This document shows, piece by piece, positions 33,453 through 42,352 of a DNA stretch of 64,000 nt. Numbering within the stretch: position 1 is the stretch's first letter; every line of letters starts with the position of its first letter. The stretch is taken from assembly GCA_024762925.1 (NCBI GenBank), contig JANTGM010000011.1, positions 1-64,000 on the forward strand. The letters run 5' to 3'. This DNA is from Kofleriaceae bacterium (GTDB lineage: Bacteria; Myxococcota_A; Polyangia; Haliangiales; Haliangiaceae). The translations under genes and the position numbers were made by a program. The notes under the pieces are model-generated. The model saw only the letters and a list, made by a program, of their open reading frames with translations, did no database searches and was not told the DNA's origin.

Positions 33453-35008
33453 GGCGAAATTGGTGGCATGCCTACGCACTCGCAGGACTCGTTTCCGTCA
33501 TCGTGGCAACCGCTGCGTTTGTGAGCTACCGAAACGCGGCATTTGAGCGCCGCGAACTTGGTCGGGCAACCCATGCGGCCACCTCGGTCTCAAAGGGCCT
33601 TCGCCCCATGGACAATGTCGTTGCGGCCTATCTTGTCTCGCCCGCCGTGCCCTCTGAGCACTACGAATTTCTCCGAGAGCGCAGTGTCACGGAAGCAGAT
33701 GGCAGCCATCGGCGACTCGGCGGCAAGAACGCAGGCCCATTCGACAAGCGAATCTACGACGCCGCCAACCAGTACGACAAGAGCGGCCCGTTCGTCCAAC
33801 TTGTCACCGACACCGACTACGTAATCGCTGCACAACCTGCCTCCGGTGGTGTCGCAGTCGCGATCACCACACCACCAAAGGGCCCCGAAGCATTTCCCTG
33901 GCTCGTCGTACTTGGCCTCTTGGTGATGGGGTCGCTGGTCTGTGCAGCAGGCACGCTCGTTGGCGGTAGCGCCCGACCGCTGGGGCTTGCCCTCGGTGCC
34001 AGTGGTCTCGCGGTGCCAACCTTCCTATGGAGCGGGCTCGTCATCGCCCTTTTCCTAGTTGCTTGCTCCATGCTCATCGCGTGGGCCGACTGGAGGGGCT
34101 CGCTGGAGCGAGCGGGTCGAGAGCTTCGCAAAGGCGGCATCGCCTACGCCTTCCTAACTCCCACCGCCATGGCCATGCTCGTATTGGTTGGCATTCCCTT
34201 TGTCGTGGGCTTGGGGCTTGGTTTCTACAACAACAACCACGGAGAATGGACCTTCGTTGGACTCGATAACTTCATACAAATTCTTAGCGGCGATGGGCGC
34301 TCGCTATCCGACCCGCTCAATTTTTGGTTCACCCTCGGTGTCACCGTCGCTTGGACAGCCGTCAACGTGGTCTTGCATGTCTCCATTGGCGTCGCCCTGG
34401 CGCTCGTGCTTCGACAGCGCTGGCTCAAGGGACGCCATGGATTCCGCATGCTGCTGATTTTACCCTGGGCGATTCCAAACTACATCACAGCACTCATCTG
34501 GAAGGGCATGTTCCAGTTCGAATACGGCGCCATCAACTCTGTTCTCTCCACGGTGGGCCTGGACAAGGTCAATTGGTTTTCCGAGTGGTCCACCTCGTTT
34601 GCATCAAACGTTGCAACCAACACGTGGTTGGGATTTCCCTTCATGATGGTCGTAGCCTTGGGCGCCCTCGAGAATATTCCAAGTGATATGTATGAGGCTG
34701 CAGAAGTGGACGGTGCGAGCCCATGGCAGCGTTTCCACCACATCACCATTCCACACCTAATGCCTGCCATGCTCCCGGCCTTGGCTCTAGGCGCCATATG
34801 GACATTCAACATGTTCAACGTGATCTACCTGGTTTCAGACGGCCGGCCCGGTGGGGGCACGGACATCCTTGTCACCGAGGCCTACCGCTGGGCCTTTGAA
34901 CGCGGTGAGCGCTACGGACTTGCTGCCGCCTACGCAACCATCATCTTCCTCATCCTCATCTTGTGGACCATTATCGGCTCTCGCCTGGCCAAGAAGGACG
35001 CAGAATGA
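33449..35008 (+). CDS. Sugar ABC permease, MalF-like, with extra N-terminal periplasmic domain
   Basis: A 519-residue permease with GTG start. TM1 (about 8-27) is followed by a periplasmic domain of about 120 residues (28-148). Two or three more helices (about 150-215) precede the typical permease core (about 230-510), which carries the EAA loop EAAEVDGASPWQRFHHITIPHLMP. MalF of E. coli also has a large periplasmic loop, but between later helices, so this domain may contact the binding protein independently. Overlaps both neighbours by 4 bases. Confidence 0.92.
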   Translation: MRRNWWHAYALAGLVSVIVATAAFVSYRNAAFERRELGRATHAATSVSKGLRPMDNVVAAYLVSPAVPSEHYEFLRERSVTEADGSHRRLGGKNAGPFDKRIYDAANQYDKSGPFVQLVTDTDYVIAAQPASGGVAVAITTPPKGPEAFPWLVVLGLLVMGSLVCAAGTLVGGSARPLGLALGASGLAVPTFLWSGLVIALFLVACSMLIAWADWRGSLERAGRELRKGGIAYAFLTPTAMAMLVLVGIPFVVGLGLGFYNNNHGEWTFVGLDNFIQILSGDGRSLSDPLNFWFTLGVTVAWTAVNVVLHVSIGVALALVLRQRWLKGRHGFRMLLILPWAIPNYITALIWKGMFQFEYGAINSVLSTVGLDKVNWFSEWSTSFASNVATNTWLGFPFMMVVALGALENIPSDMYEAAEVDGASPWQRFHHITIPHLMPAMLPALALGAIWTFNMFNVIYLVSDGRPGGGTDILVTEAYRWAFERGERYGLAAAYATIIFLILILWTIIGSRLAKKDAE

Positions 35009-35859
35009 ACCGCCGCGCACCAAAGCCGATTTCTCAAGGGCTAGTCTATCTCGGCATCAGCATGCTTACCGTGATCGTCCTCTACCCGGTCATGGTGATT
35101 CTCAAGAAGGCGTTCGAGCCGGGGCGCAACTTTGCGACTTCAGTATCGCCAGTGCCTACCGAGTTTTCCCTAGAGCACTTTGAGAACCTACTGAGCTCTG
35201 CGAACTCTAGCGGCGATCTACTCTTCCTACGCTATGCGTGGAACTCGACACTGGTGGCACTTGCCACCACAATCGTTGGGCTCTGTTTGGCCTGTACAGC
35301 CGCCTATGCACTAAGTCGCTTTCGATTCGCGGGACGCCGCTTTGGAATCGCCACGTTTCTTGCGGTGCAGATGTTCCCCGGAACACTCCTGCTCATGCCG
35401 CTCTACGTCATTCTGCACAAGCTAGGGCTCCTAAACAGCCTTCTCGGCCTTGTCCTCGTCTATGCCACAACCGCCATCCCGTTTTGCGTGTGGACCCTCA
35501 AGGGCTACTTCGACTCGCTTCCGAAAGAGCTTGAAGAGGCCGCCCGCCTCGATGGCGCTAGCTCCTTCAAGATCTTCTACATGATCATGTTGCCGCTTGC
35601 GAAGCCAGGATTGGCAGTCACGGGGCTCTTTTCGTTCATGACGGCATGGAATGAGTTCATTCTCGCCTCGACGTTTCTCACCGACGATAGCGCCTACACC
35701 TTGCCTGTGTTGCTAAAGAGCTCCGTTGGACAATACTCGGCTGACTGGGGCCTCTTTGCAGCTGGCGCGATTCTTACCAGCCTGCCGGTGATGGCGCTCT
35801 TCTACTTCCTGCAGCGCTATCTAGTTGGTGGCCTAACTGCAGGCAGCGTCAAGGGGTAG
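35005..35859 (+). CDS. Sugar ABC permease, MalG-like
   Basis: A 284-residue, six-helix permease with the EAA loop EEAARLDGASSFKIFYMIMLPLAKPG and the MalG-typical FSFMTAWNEFILASTFL. It partners the MalF-like protein in the transmembrane channel. ATG at 35005 overlaps the stop of malF. Last gene of the operon. After it comes a 137-base gap with GC-rich short inverted repeats and no T-run. Confidence 0.94.
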   Translation: MNRRAPKPISQGLVYLGISMLTVIVLYPVMVILKKAFEPGRNFATSVSPVPTEFSLEHFENLLSSANSSGDLLFLRYAWNSTLVALATTIVGLCLACTAAYALSRFRFAGRRFGIATFLAVQMFPGTLLLMPLYVILHKLGLLNSLLGLVLVYATTAIPFCVWTLKGYFDSLPKELEEAARLDGASSFKIFYMIMLPLAKPGLAVTGLFSFMTAWNEFILASTFLTDDSAYTLPVLLKSSVGQYSADWGLFAAGAILTSLPVMALFYFLQRYLVGGLTAGSVKG

Positions 35860-35996
35860 CACTGCGCTAAGCGCTGACGTTGGTGCTGTTTGCCTCGAGA
35901 CAGCGCGTGCCTCCGTTTGCATCCAATGGCTCGCAACATTCTTGCCGTTTCCTGCCACGCCGTTCCCAGAGTGTTGCTGCTAGCGTAATTGCTGCG

Positions 35997-37076
35997 ATGC
36001 GAACCCGACCACACTCCCTGCCTCCTCTGCTAGTGGCAATTCTGCTTGTTCTTGGGGCCATCGTCGGCACAGCCGAATCAACGGTACACGCAGGCTCGAG
36101 TATCAAGAGCGACGAAGAGGTGCTCTTCTTCACCACTGCCGCGAATTGGTCCGATGGATCATGGGTTGCCCCCATTCACGGTTGGATCTTCGAGCCCGAG
36201 GAAGACTCTTTCCTTCGAAGCGCCTTGGTGGAATCCCTGCGTGGTGCGCTACAGGTGAAGAAGTCGCAAGAGAGCATATTTCGGAAGCGCCTGCGATGGT
36301 TCCTCGTTGACAATGAGAGAGGCAAGAGAATCACTGTACGCGTTGGAGGCGTGGAGAAGAAACTCTCCAAGTCGAAGGCTGATGGTCACTTTCGCGGAAC
36401 GATTCGAATTCCCGGAACGGCCCGAGGCGCAAGAGCTGGCCAGAGCCTTCGAATCCGCGCAAAGACTCGCTCAGGTGATCCTAGGAGTTTTGAGGGCACG
36501 GTAATGCTCGTGGGTGAAGAGGGGCTCTCAGTCATCAGCGACATCGATGACACGATCAAAGTGACAGGAGCCTACGATCGCAAACTGACTCTTGAACGCA
36601 CCTTTCTCCACTCGTTCAAAGCGATACCAGGCATGGCTTCGGCGTACCGCGTGTGGAGCAAGCAGGGCGCGGCCTTTCACTATGTGAGCGCATCTCCATG
36701 GCACTTGGCAGATTCTCTCGCCCAGTTCATGAAGCGCACAGCATTTCCTAGTGGATCGCTGCACCTCAGAGATTTTCGTATCAAGAGCAGTTCAAGATGG
36801 AACCTGCTCAAGTCATCCAAAGCGTACAAAATCGATGTCATCGAGCAGCTGCTTGCGCAATTCCCAAAGCGCCGGTTCATCCTTGTTGGCGATACCGGAG
36901 AGAAAGACCCCGAGGTGTATTCTGAGATTGCTTCACGGCACCCAACGAGGATAGACGGCATCTTCCTGCACCTTGTACGCCCCAATGACATGAATCCAGG
37001 CCGAACGAAACGCACGCAGGGCGCGCATAACGTGCCGGTGACAGTGTTCTCCGACGCTGGAGCTTTGAGCCCCTAG
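35997..37076 (+). CDS. Secreted App1/DUF2183-family phosphatidate phosphatase-like protein
   Basis: A 359-residue protein with a signal peptide (about 1-33). A C-terminal HAD-like catalytic domain (about 175-345) has motif DIDDTIK (DxDxT), the threonine/serine motif YVSASPWHL and the final acidic motif GDTGEKDPEVY. App1 of yeast is a phosphatidate phosphatase; bacterial members are mostly secreted and untested. ATG at 35997 starts the signal peptide. It stands alone. Confidence 0.85.
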   Translation: MRTRPHSLPPLLVAILLVLGAIVGTAESTVHAGSSIKSDEEVLFFTTAANWSDGSWVAPIHGWIFEPEEDSFLRSALVESLRGALQVKKSQESIFRKRLRWFLVDNERGKRITVRVGGVEKKLSKSKADGHFRGTIRIPGTARGARAGQSLRIRAKTRSGDPRSFEGTVMLVGEEGLSVISDIDDTIKVTGAYDRKLTLERTFLHSFKAIPGMASAYRVWSKQGAAFHYVSASPWHLADSLAQFMKRTAFPSGSLHLRDFRIKSSSRWNLLKSSKAYKIDVIEQLLAQFPKRRFILVGDTGEKDPEVYSEIASRHPTRIDGIFLHLVRPNDMNPGRTKRTQGAHNVPVTVFSDAGALSP

Positions 37077-37084
37077 TTGGATCG

Positions 37085-37711
37085 CTACCCAATACCAACA
37101 CGCTGGGCCGCGCTTCGGTACACCTCTTTCCAAGCGGTGGCGTTTGATTCTTGCATCACTTCTGCGAAGAGTTCGGCCCCTCTAGCGTCACCCTGCTCTG
37201 CGAGAAGCAACGCGGCGGCAACCTTCTCAAACTCGTGTCCAGATGCCAAGCACCGCTCGACGACTTGCGCCCTAGTGCTTGTTTGGCCAAGGTAAGGAAG
37301 GATGTGTTCGCGCAAGTCGATTTCCATGCCCTTGTGAATCTCCTCGGGAGGAGTGTCTGAAAAGGAGTAGCGAGTGCCAGGTTTGCCCTTGATGTCCTCA
37401 TGGCGCTTCCGCAACACACAGGAGCCAATTGTCACGCCGTCTTCATCGGGCTTGTGGACACCGACGGGAACGAAAACGCCGACCTCCACATAGAAATAGC
37501 TTCCACCGTACTTGCCCTCCTGGAAGTAGATGACATTCTGGTGCGTGCCAAGATCTTGCACGAACGAGTAATCCACAGTTGTGTAGTACTGCCACTCGCC
37601 ATCAGCATTTCGCTCGTCATAGTAGTGCTCAACTTCGATCGCGCGCCATTGCCAGTCACGCAAGATAGGTTTCGCAACCTGGTCTACGAGTTCTGCTAAC
37701 GGAGTCTCCAT
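37085..37711 (-). CDS. Unrecognised protein paired with an SMI1/KNR4 gene
   Basis: About 208 residues, starting METPLAELVDQVAKPIL, with an aromatic-rich beta-like N-terminal half (WQYYTTVDYSFVQDLG, YGGSYFYVEVGVFVPVGV) and a helical C-terminal half. There is no signal peptide and I do not recognise the family. It lies 78 bases after the SMI1/KNR4 gene on the same strand, and convergent with the App1 gene at only 8 bases. Confidence 0.6.
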   Translation of the reverse strand: METPLAELVDQVAKPILRDWQWRAIEVEHYYDERNADGEWQYYTTVDYSFVQDLGTHQNVIYFQEGKYGGSYFYVEVGVFVPVGVHKPDEDGVTIGSCVLRKRHEDIKGKPGTRYSFSDTPPEEIHKGMEIDLREHILPYLGQTSTRAQVVERCLASGHEFEKVAAALLLAEQGDARGAELFAEVMQESNATAWKEVYRSAAQRVGIG

Positions 37712-37789
37712 CGATGCCGGAGAATACCACCAGGCTGGAGCTTGGCGAAGCTGCAATCCCGGTGGACGCAGCGCTGGTACCTGAGAAGC

Positions 37790-39118
37790 CTACTTGGCCC
37801 TCAAAAGCGCGGCAAAGTCCGAATCGTTGCGAATGCCGAGAAAGGACTCATCGCTCTTCATTGCCTCAAGCCCTTCATAGTTGGCGTCGATTGCGTAGCG
37901 AAACTGATCCAAGACAGCAGACCTATCACCAAGGTCCATTAGGACACACGCAGCGTTGTGGTAGATGGCTGGATTCTTATCAGCCATAGGGAGACATCGA
38001 TTAAGAAAATATCTGACCTGGGACTCTTCGGCTTGGGCCTCAGTACCATGGGCTCGATGCACTGCGAAGAGTCCGTTGCAGTAGTCGGCCGGTGACAAGC
38101 GTTTGCAATCGAGCGCAACATCAAAGAGACCCACGGCTTCACGATGCTTTCCCTGCTTGGTCAAGGCATTTGCCCAAGCACAAACCAACTCGGCCTCTAG
38201 TGCCTCTTGAGCAAGACGTGGCCGAAGACGGGCAAGAATGGAGGCTCCAAGCTCCGCCCGCTTGCGAGAGCCAACGGCACCGGCATGGACGGCAGCGATC
38301 ACGAGAGTCGGAAGAAACCTGTGAATCGAGGATGGCGGTTGCGCAAGTAGTAGATCTGCGAGCGTGAGAAGCATTCTTCCTTGCTGAATGCTCGTGCGAT
38401 TGCGGTCTGCGGCGTCACCGGTGAGCCGCAACAAGTCTGCGGGATCGGTGCTCGCGTGAAAGGCCTTGCGAAACCGCTCAGCATCGCAGCGCTCTAGCGC
38501 AAAGAGCGCTTCTTCCTTCGCATTGCGCCCCTCCTTGCTGGAGTCTCGATGGGGCGGGGTCTCGATCGCTGCCTTCTTGTCCTCGCGACGTAAGCGTTTT
38601 TCGAAGAAGGCAACCAAACTCGGATGTCTGCCTTCCTCCGCGGTGAGGTAGTACTCAACAACATCCATCTCTCCATCAGAGCGCACGGGCGGCTCAAGCA
38701 AAATCATGTTTCGCGACCCTCCGATTAGGAAAGGAATCGCCCCCAACTCAAGTGGGTTGACAGGTTCGAACTCGTTGAACATATTGCTCTTCCATTGGAC
38801 GGTGGAGACGGTATGGGGAGTCTTGTGATCCTCGGTTCCAAGAATTGGTGCGCCGCCTCCGAAGCCAAAGCTGCCCCCATTGTAGAGGGACAAGAACGCG
38901 CGATAGCTTGGTGGCAGTGCCACGCCGAGATGTGCCTCAAGTGCGCGGAGCTGGACCTCGCTTGCAGGCGCGCCCAGCTCTTCTTCGAGCGTCTGGCCGT
39001 CGTAGAATCCTTGCTGCCGCTCGTACTCGCACTCCGCCTCGAAGACTTTGGGCACCAAGACGGCAAGCTTGCGCCGCATTGCCAACTGTGAATTTCCTGG
39101 TCGCGCCTTGAGTCCCAT
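37790..39118 (-). CDS. SMI1/KNR4-domain protein with TPR-like C-terminus
   Basis: A 442-residue protein. The SMI1/KNR4 (SUKH) domain occupies about 30-175 (LEAHLGVALPPSYRAFLSLYNGGSFGFGG is the family core). A helical TPR-like region follows (about 190-440). SUKH proteins are often immunity proteins against polymorphic toxins or protein-interaction modules; no toxin gene is adjacent. ATG at 39118, with a promoter 6 bases upstream. Confidence 0.82.
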   Translation of the reverse strand: MGLKARPGNSQLAMRRKLAVLVPKVFEAECEYERQQGFYDGQTLEEELGAPASEVQLRALEAHLGVALPPSYRAFLSLYNGGSFGFGGGAPILGTEDHKTPHTVSTVQWKSNMFNEFEPVNPLELGAIPFLIGGSRNMILLEPPVRSDGEMDVVEYYLTAEEGRHPSLVAFFEKRLRREDKKAAIETPPHRDSSKEGRNAKEEALFALERCDAERFRKAFHASTDPADLLRLTGDAADRNRTSIQQGRMLLTLADLLLAQPPSSIHRFLPTLVIAAVHAGAVGSRKRAELGASILARLRPRLAQEALEAELVCAWANALTKQGKHREAVGLFDVALDCKRLSPADYCNGLFAVHRAHGTEAQAEESQVRYFLNRCLPMADKNPAIYHNAACVLMDLGDRSAVLDQFRYAIDANYEGLEAMKSDESFLGIRNDSDFAALLRAK

Positions 39119-39124
39119 GCGGTG

Positions 39125-39154
39125 AACCTAGCAGCCGAACACTTCTCAGAACAA
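39125..39154 (-). promoter_or_regulatory. Sigma70-type promoter placed for a leaderless mRNA (SMI1/KNR4 gene)
   Basis: On the minus strand TTGTTC (39154-39149), 18 bases, then TAGGTT (39130-39125) ends 6 bases before the ATG at 39118. No Shine-Dalgarno sequence. Confidence 0.55.
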
Positions 39155-39176
39155 CACTTAGCTTCGCACGACGAAT

Positions 39177-40355
39177 CTACTGCGCTGGAGGAGAGATGCT
39201 CCCACTACCTTCGATGCTCTGTGCTTCGATGAATACGAAGCCAGCACCACCGCCGCCGCCACCGCCACCGCCATTCGAATTGCCCGCAGATGCTCCATCA
39301 AGACTCGCCCCAGCCGATCCGGAACCACCGTTGGAACCACTGGACGAGCCGCCACTACCGCCATTGGCCGGTATGGCGTTGAGACTACCAGGTTGGCCAT
39401 CACTTCCCTGATCACCACCACCAGAGCCTTCACCGCCACCCCCCCCATTCGCAGCGACAGCGCCAGAAACGCTGACAATCGGCGCTTCGAGAAAGATATA
39501 GCCGCCCGATCCGCCGCCACCACCGCCGGCATCTGCGAACCCCATGCCGTTATCTTGGCCACCACGAGCACCGGAGCCACCCGCCTGCACGCCTCCTCGA
39601 ATCTCAACTTCGGTGCCGGAGGAGAGATAGACGGCGCCACCGCCAACCCCGCCATTACCGCCGTCGTCCTCGCCATCGCCACCATCACCTCCCGGGCATC
39701 CGCCAAGCGGGCTTACGGGAGCGGCGGTCGTGGCCTCACCACCAGGCCCTAGATCGCCTTGATCGAAACCGTCATCGTTCCCGTCGCCACCATTTCCCCC
39801 TGCGCCTTGAAAGCCGCCGCCACCGCCACCACCTGCGCCAAAAAACCGGTCCTCGCCCCGGCTGCCATTGCTCGCCGGACAGTCGCTTCGGGCGCCCGCG
39901 CCACCCCGCCCCACGTCGAGCATTCCCTGAACCGAGAGCGTGTTGAAGGCTCCAATCGCGATGGGCAATTCTCCCTCCGCGCGAAGTACGCTGGAGCTGC
40001 CGAGCAAAAACGAGTCCGTCATGATGACGCGCATGGAGCCGTTAGGCGCGGAGACAACCACACTGCGCACCTGCACCGAAGTGCCCGACGGGTCGGTCAG
40101 CAGCCCATCGTCTGTGTCAAAGTCGTAGACTCCCTGCTTGGTGAGTTCAAGGTCCCCGCTTGTTGGATCGATAGCGCAGGCATTGAAAAGAGAGGCAAAG
40201 TTCTGACACTCGAGATTCACATCGGGCGAATTCACATCGGCATCCGGAAGATTTGGATTGTCTTCCGAATCCGAACTCGCAACTTGGTTTGAGCCATCGA
40301 ACGCGCAGGCCGACGCGCTAAGCACAGCAACCAATACTACGGTTCGGCAACGCAT
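39177..40355 (-). CDS. Glycine-rich surface lipoprotein
   Basis: A 392-residue lipoprotein (lipobox SASAC, Cys17). An N-terminal Cys-containing region is followed by beta-helix-like segments (LRAEGELPIAIGAFNTLSV) separated by long Gly/Ser/Asp tracts, and the C-terminal half is strongly Gly-rich. Similar proteins occur in large families in myxobacteria and are thought to be cell-surface; function is unknown. The coding DNA is low in complexity (for example 39237-39290). TAGAAT lies 9 bases before the ATG. Confidence 0.8.
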   Translation of the reverse strand: MRCRTVVLVAVLSASACAFDGSNQVASSDSEDNPNLPDADVNSPDVNLECQNFASLFNACAIDPTSGDLELTKQGVYDFDTDDGLLTDPSGTSVQVRSVVVSAPNGSMRVIMTDSFLLGSSSVLRAEGELPIAIGAFNTLSVQGMLDVGRGGAGARSDCPASNGSRGEDRFFGAGGGGGGGFQGAGGNGGDGNDDGFDQGDLGPGGEATTAAPVSPLGGCPGGDGGDGEDDGGNGGVGGGAVYLSSGTEVEIRGGVQAGGSGARGGQDNGMGFADAGGGGGGSGGYIFLEAPIVSVSGAVAANGGGGGEGSGGGDQGSDGQPGSLNAIPANGGSGGSSSGSNGGSGSAGASLDGASAGNSNGGGGGGGGGAGFVFIEAQSIEGSGSISPPAQ

Positions 40356-40477
40356 TCCTCGCCAATTCTAATACGCTGGGGCCGTGGCGAGTACAGAAAA
40401 ACGCCACAGCCTGGTGTTGCCGTAGGCAAATTCACGTCCTGTGGCACTTCACGCAACACTTGCGCCCAATTCAAGGA

Positions 40478-40483
40478 TAGGGT
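40478..40483 (+). promoter_or_regulatory. -10-like hexamer directly before the protease gene
   Basis: TAGGGT ends 6 bases before the ATG at 40490. No clear -35 is seen. Fits the leaderless pattern. Confidence 0.35.
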
Positions 40484-40489
40484 CTTTGT

Positions 40490-42352
40490 ATGAAGCTGTT
40501 TCTTGCGTTTCCGCTTGCTCTGCTTGTCGCTTGTGAAGGGGAGCCGACCGACCTTGACGGCCTGGCCATTCGCGGTCGCGTCTTTAACGACGCAAATCGC
40601 AGTGGTTTGCAAGATGAGGGTGAAGCAGGCATTGGAGGAATCGCCGTCTATCTCGATCTCAATCGCGACGGAGTACAGGATGCCAACGAACCTACTGCGA
40701 CCACCAACGCAGAAGGTGACTACGCAATCCGGGGATTGGACTCTGGCGACTACTTGGTGCGCCAAGCTCTGCCCTTCGGCTACCGCAACGAAGTCGATGC
40801 GAATGCTCGCGTGCACCCAAACCGCTCGAAGCAGCCAAGCCACAAGAGTCCCGGCAAGGGCCGTTCGGCGATCATTGGCGGAGCTGATGCCGATGCCAGC
40901 AACTATCCCTTCATGGTGAGTGTGGGAAGTGCATCGGGCTCGCAGTTCTCCCAATACTGTGGTGGCGCGCTTATTAGTGATGAGTACGTGCTCACAGCGG
41001 CGCATTGCAGCGAAGGAAGTGAACCAGCGGACGTAGCGGTGATGCTTGGCTCTCAACTCGCAGAGGAAGGCGGCAGGGTCGTTGGAGTCTCGGCCATTCG
41101 CGTACACCCAGAGTGGACTGGTGAAACGAGCGAGGGCTTTGACATGGCCCTTCTGCGCCTTAGCGACCGCCTCGACTTAGAAGAACTCGGACTCCGCACG
41201 GTTGACCTGATGCTACCCGAGGACGAAGCACTTGCGGCTGCGGGCGTGCTTTCCACGACAATTGGATGGGGCGTAACCGACAATCCCAGCGATCAACTGC
41301 AAGAAGTTCATGTCCCCATAACCAGCAAGCAGCAATGCGCAGAGGCGTATCCCGAGGTGAGCACCTTTGAGACGCAAATCTGTGCGGGTGCACCCGACGG
41401 TGGCCTCGATTCTTGCCAGGGAGATAGTGGCGGGCCCCTGCTCGTCCGCGATCCCTTCGGCGATCGCTGGCTGCACGCTGGCATCACAAGCTGGGGCCAT
41501 GGCTGCGGCCTTCCTGGCAAGCCCGGCATCTACGGTCGCACATCCGGCATGGCCGAGTGGGCTCTAAGGCAAATTCGCAGCGAGTCAATCGCTTATGCAC
41601 TCACTCTCAACAATCACAACGGCTCGGTAGATTTCTCAAATCAGGTAACCACACGGCCACTCAAGGGCGAGATTGATGACCGATGGGCGCTGTCCCCAAT
41701 CGAGCTGCTCGGTGTGGAAGGCGACGCCACCCCAGCCAATCAGTCGCTCTCGTTTCAGTTTTCTCTCTTTGGAGATTCCGCCGATCCAGCGGGCGCAAAC
41801 TACACCTGCACCTTTGACGAAGACGGTGACGGCCCAGCCGCGGCCAGCGAGTTTCCGTGCAATACGGGGGTAAACCAGGTCGACTTTGAAGGCTATCGTG
41901 ATGGTGCGTATCTCTCGCGGATCAACGTAGCGAGTCCAAGTCGACAGGGGAGCCGAAGCGTTTTCGTTCGCGCAGGCGAGCCCCCCTTCACAGAAGAGTT
42001 CGGAAGTCTTCAGCCTTCTGATGGAACCGACCCCGACTATAGCGGCGACTATTACATCGACCACTTTGAACTGACTGGATTGGTGCCAGGGGTCGTAAGC
42101 ATCCTTGATGTTGATGCCACCTTTGGCGTGCAGCTCACCCTCTACGATGGCGGTGAACGCGATAGCAGCGGTGGCGGCCGAATATCGGAAGAGCTGGGAA
42201 GCTCCCCCAACACCGGTTTCGCTTCCCTACAGTTTGTCCCCGAGGCAAATCGCGCCTACCTCGTTGGCGTCAGCAGCCTCGGAGAGCGAAGCAGTGGCGA
42301 CTACGAGCTACGCGTTGTCAACTCGGGCACTGCGGTTGCCACGGAACTGTGA
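40490..42352 (+). CDS. Trypsin-like (S1A) serine protease lipoprotein with SdrD-type B domain
   Basis: A 620-residue protein with lipobox LVAC (Cys15). A SdrD B-like repeat (about 25-98: GRVFNDANRSGLQDEGEAGIGGIAVYLDLN) comes first. The S1 protease domain starts at IIGG (about 127) with catalytic His in TAAHC, Asp in FDMALL and Ser in GDSGGP, all intact. A C-terminal region of about 230 residues contains a pre-peptidase-like beta domain (YIDHFELTGLVPGVVSILDV). It is probably a zymogen-like surface or secreted protease. Its 3' end overlaps the convergent permease gene by 45 bases. Confidence 0.93.
   Translation: MKLFLAFPLALLVACEGEPTDLDGLAIRGRVFNDANRSGLQDEGEAGIGGIAVYLDLNRDGVQDANEPTATTNAEGDYAIRGLDSGDYLVRQALPFGYRNEVDANARVHPNRSKQPSHKSPGKGRSAIIGGADADASNYPFMVSVGSASGSQFSQYCGGALISDEYVLTAAHCSEGSEPADVAVMLGSQLAEEGGRVVGVSAIRVHPEWTGETSEGFDMALLRLSDRLDLEELGLRTVDLMLPEDEALAAAGVLSTTIGWGVTDNPSDQLQEVHVPITSKQQCAEAYPEVSTFETQICAGAPDGGLDSCQGDSGGPLLVRDPFGDRWLHAGITSWGHGCGLPGKPGIYGRTSGMAEWALRQIRSESIAYALTLNNHNGSVDFSNQVTTRPLKGEIDDRWALSPIELLGVEGDATPANQSLSFQFSLFGDSADPAGANYTCTFDEDGDGPAAASEFPCNTGVNQVDFEGYRDGAYLSRINVASPSRQGSRSVFVRAGEPPFTEEFGSLQPSDGTDPDYSGDYYIDHFELTGLVPGVVSILDVDATFGVQLTLYDGGERDSSGGGRISEELGSSPNTGFASLQFVPEANRAYLVGVSSLGERSSGDYELRVVNSGTAVATEL

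Noticed and set aside
39177-40355. Glycine-rich gene considered as a PE-PGRS-like or collagen-like element
   Set aside because: No Gly-X-Y periodicity and no PE domain; a lipoprotein of the Gly-rich type common in myxobacteria fits better.
40442-40470. TGGCAC as a possible sigma54 -24 element before the protease gene
   Set aside because: The bases at the -12 position are AA, not GC; the spacing rule fails.
40337-41107. A 256-codon open frame on the minus strand opposite the protease gene
   Set aside because: It lies antisense to a serine protease with intact catalytic motifs and overlaps the start of the Gly-rich lipoprotein gene; its translation has no family features.
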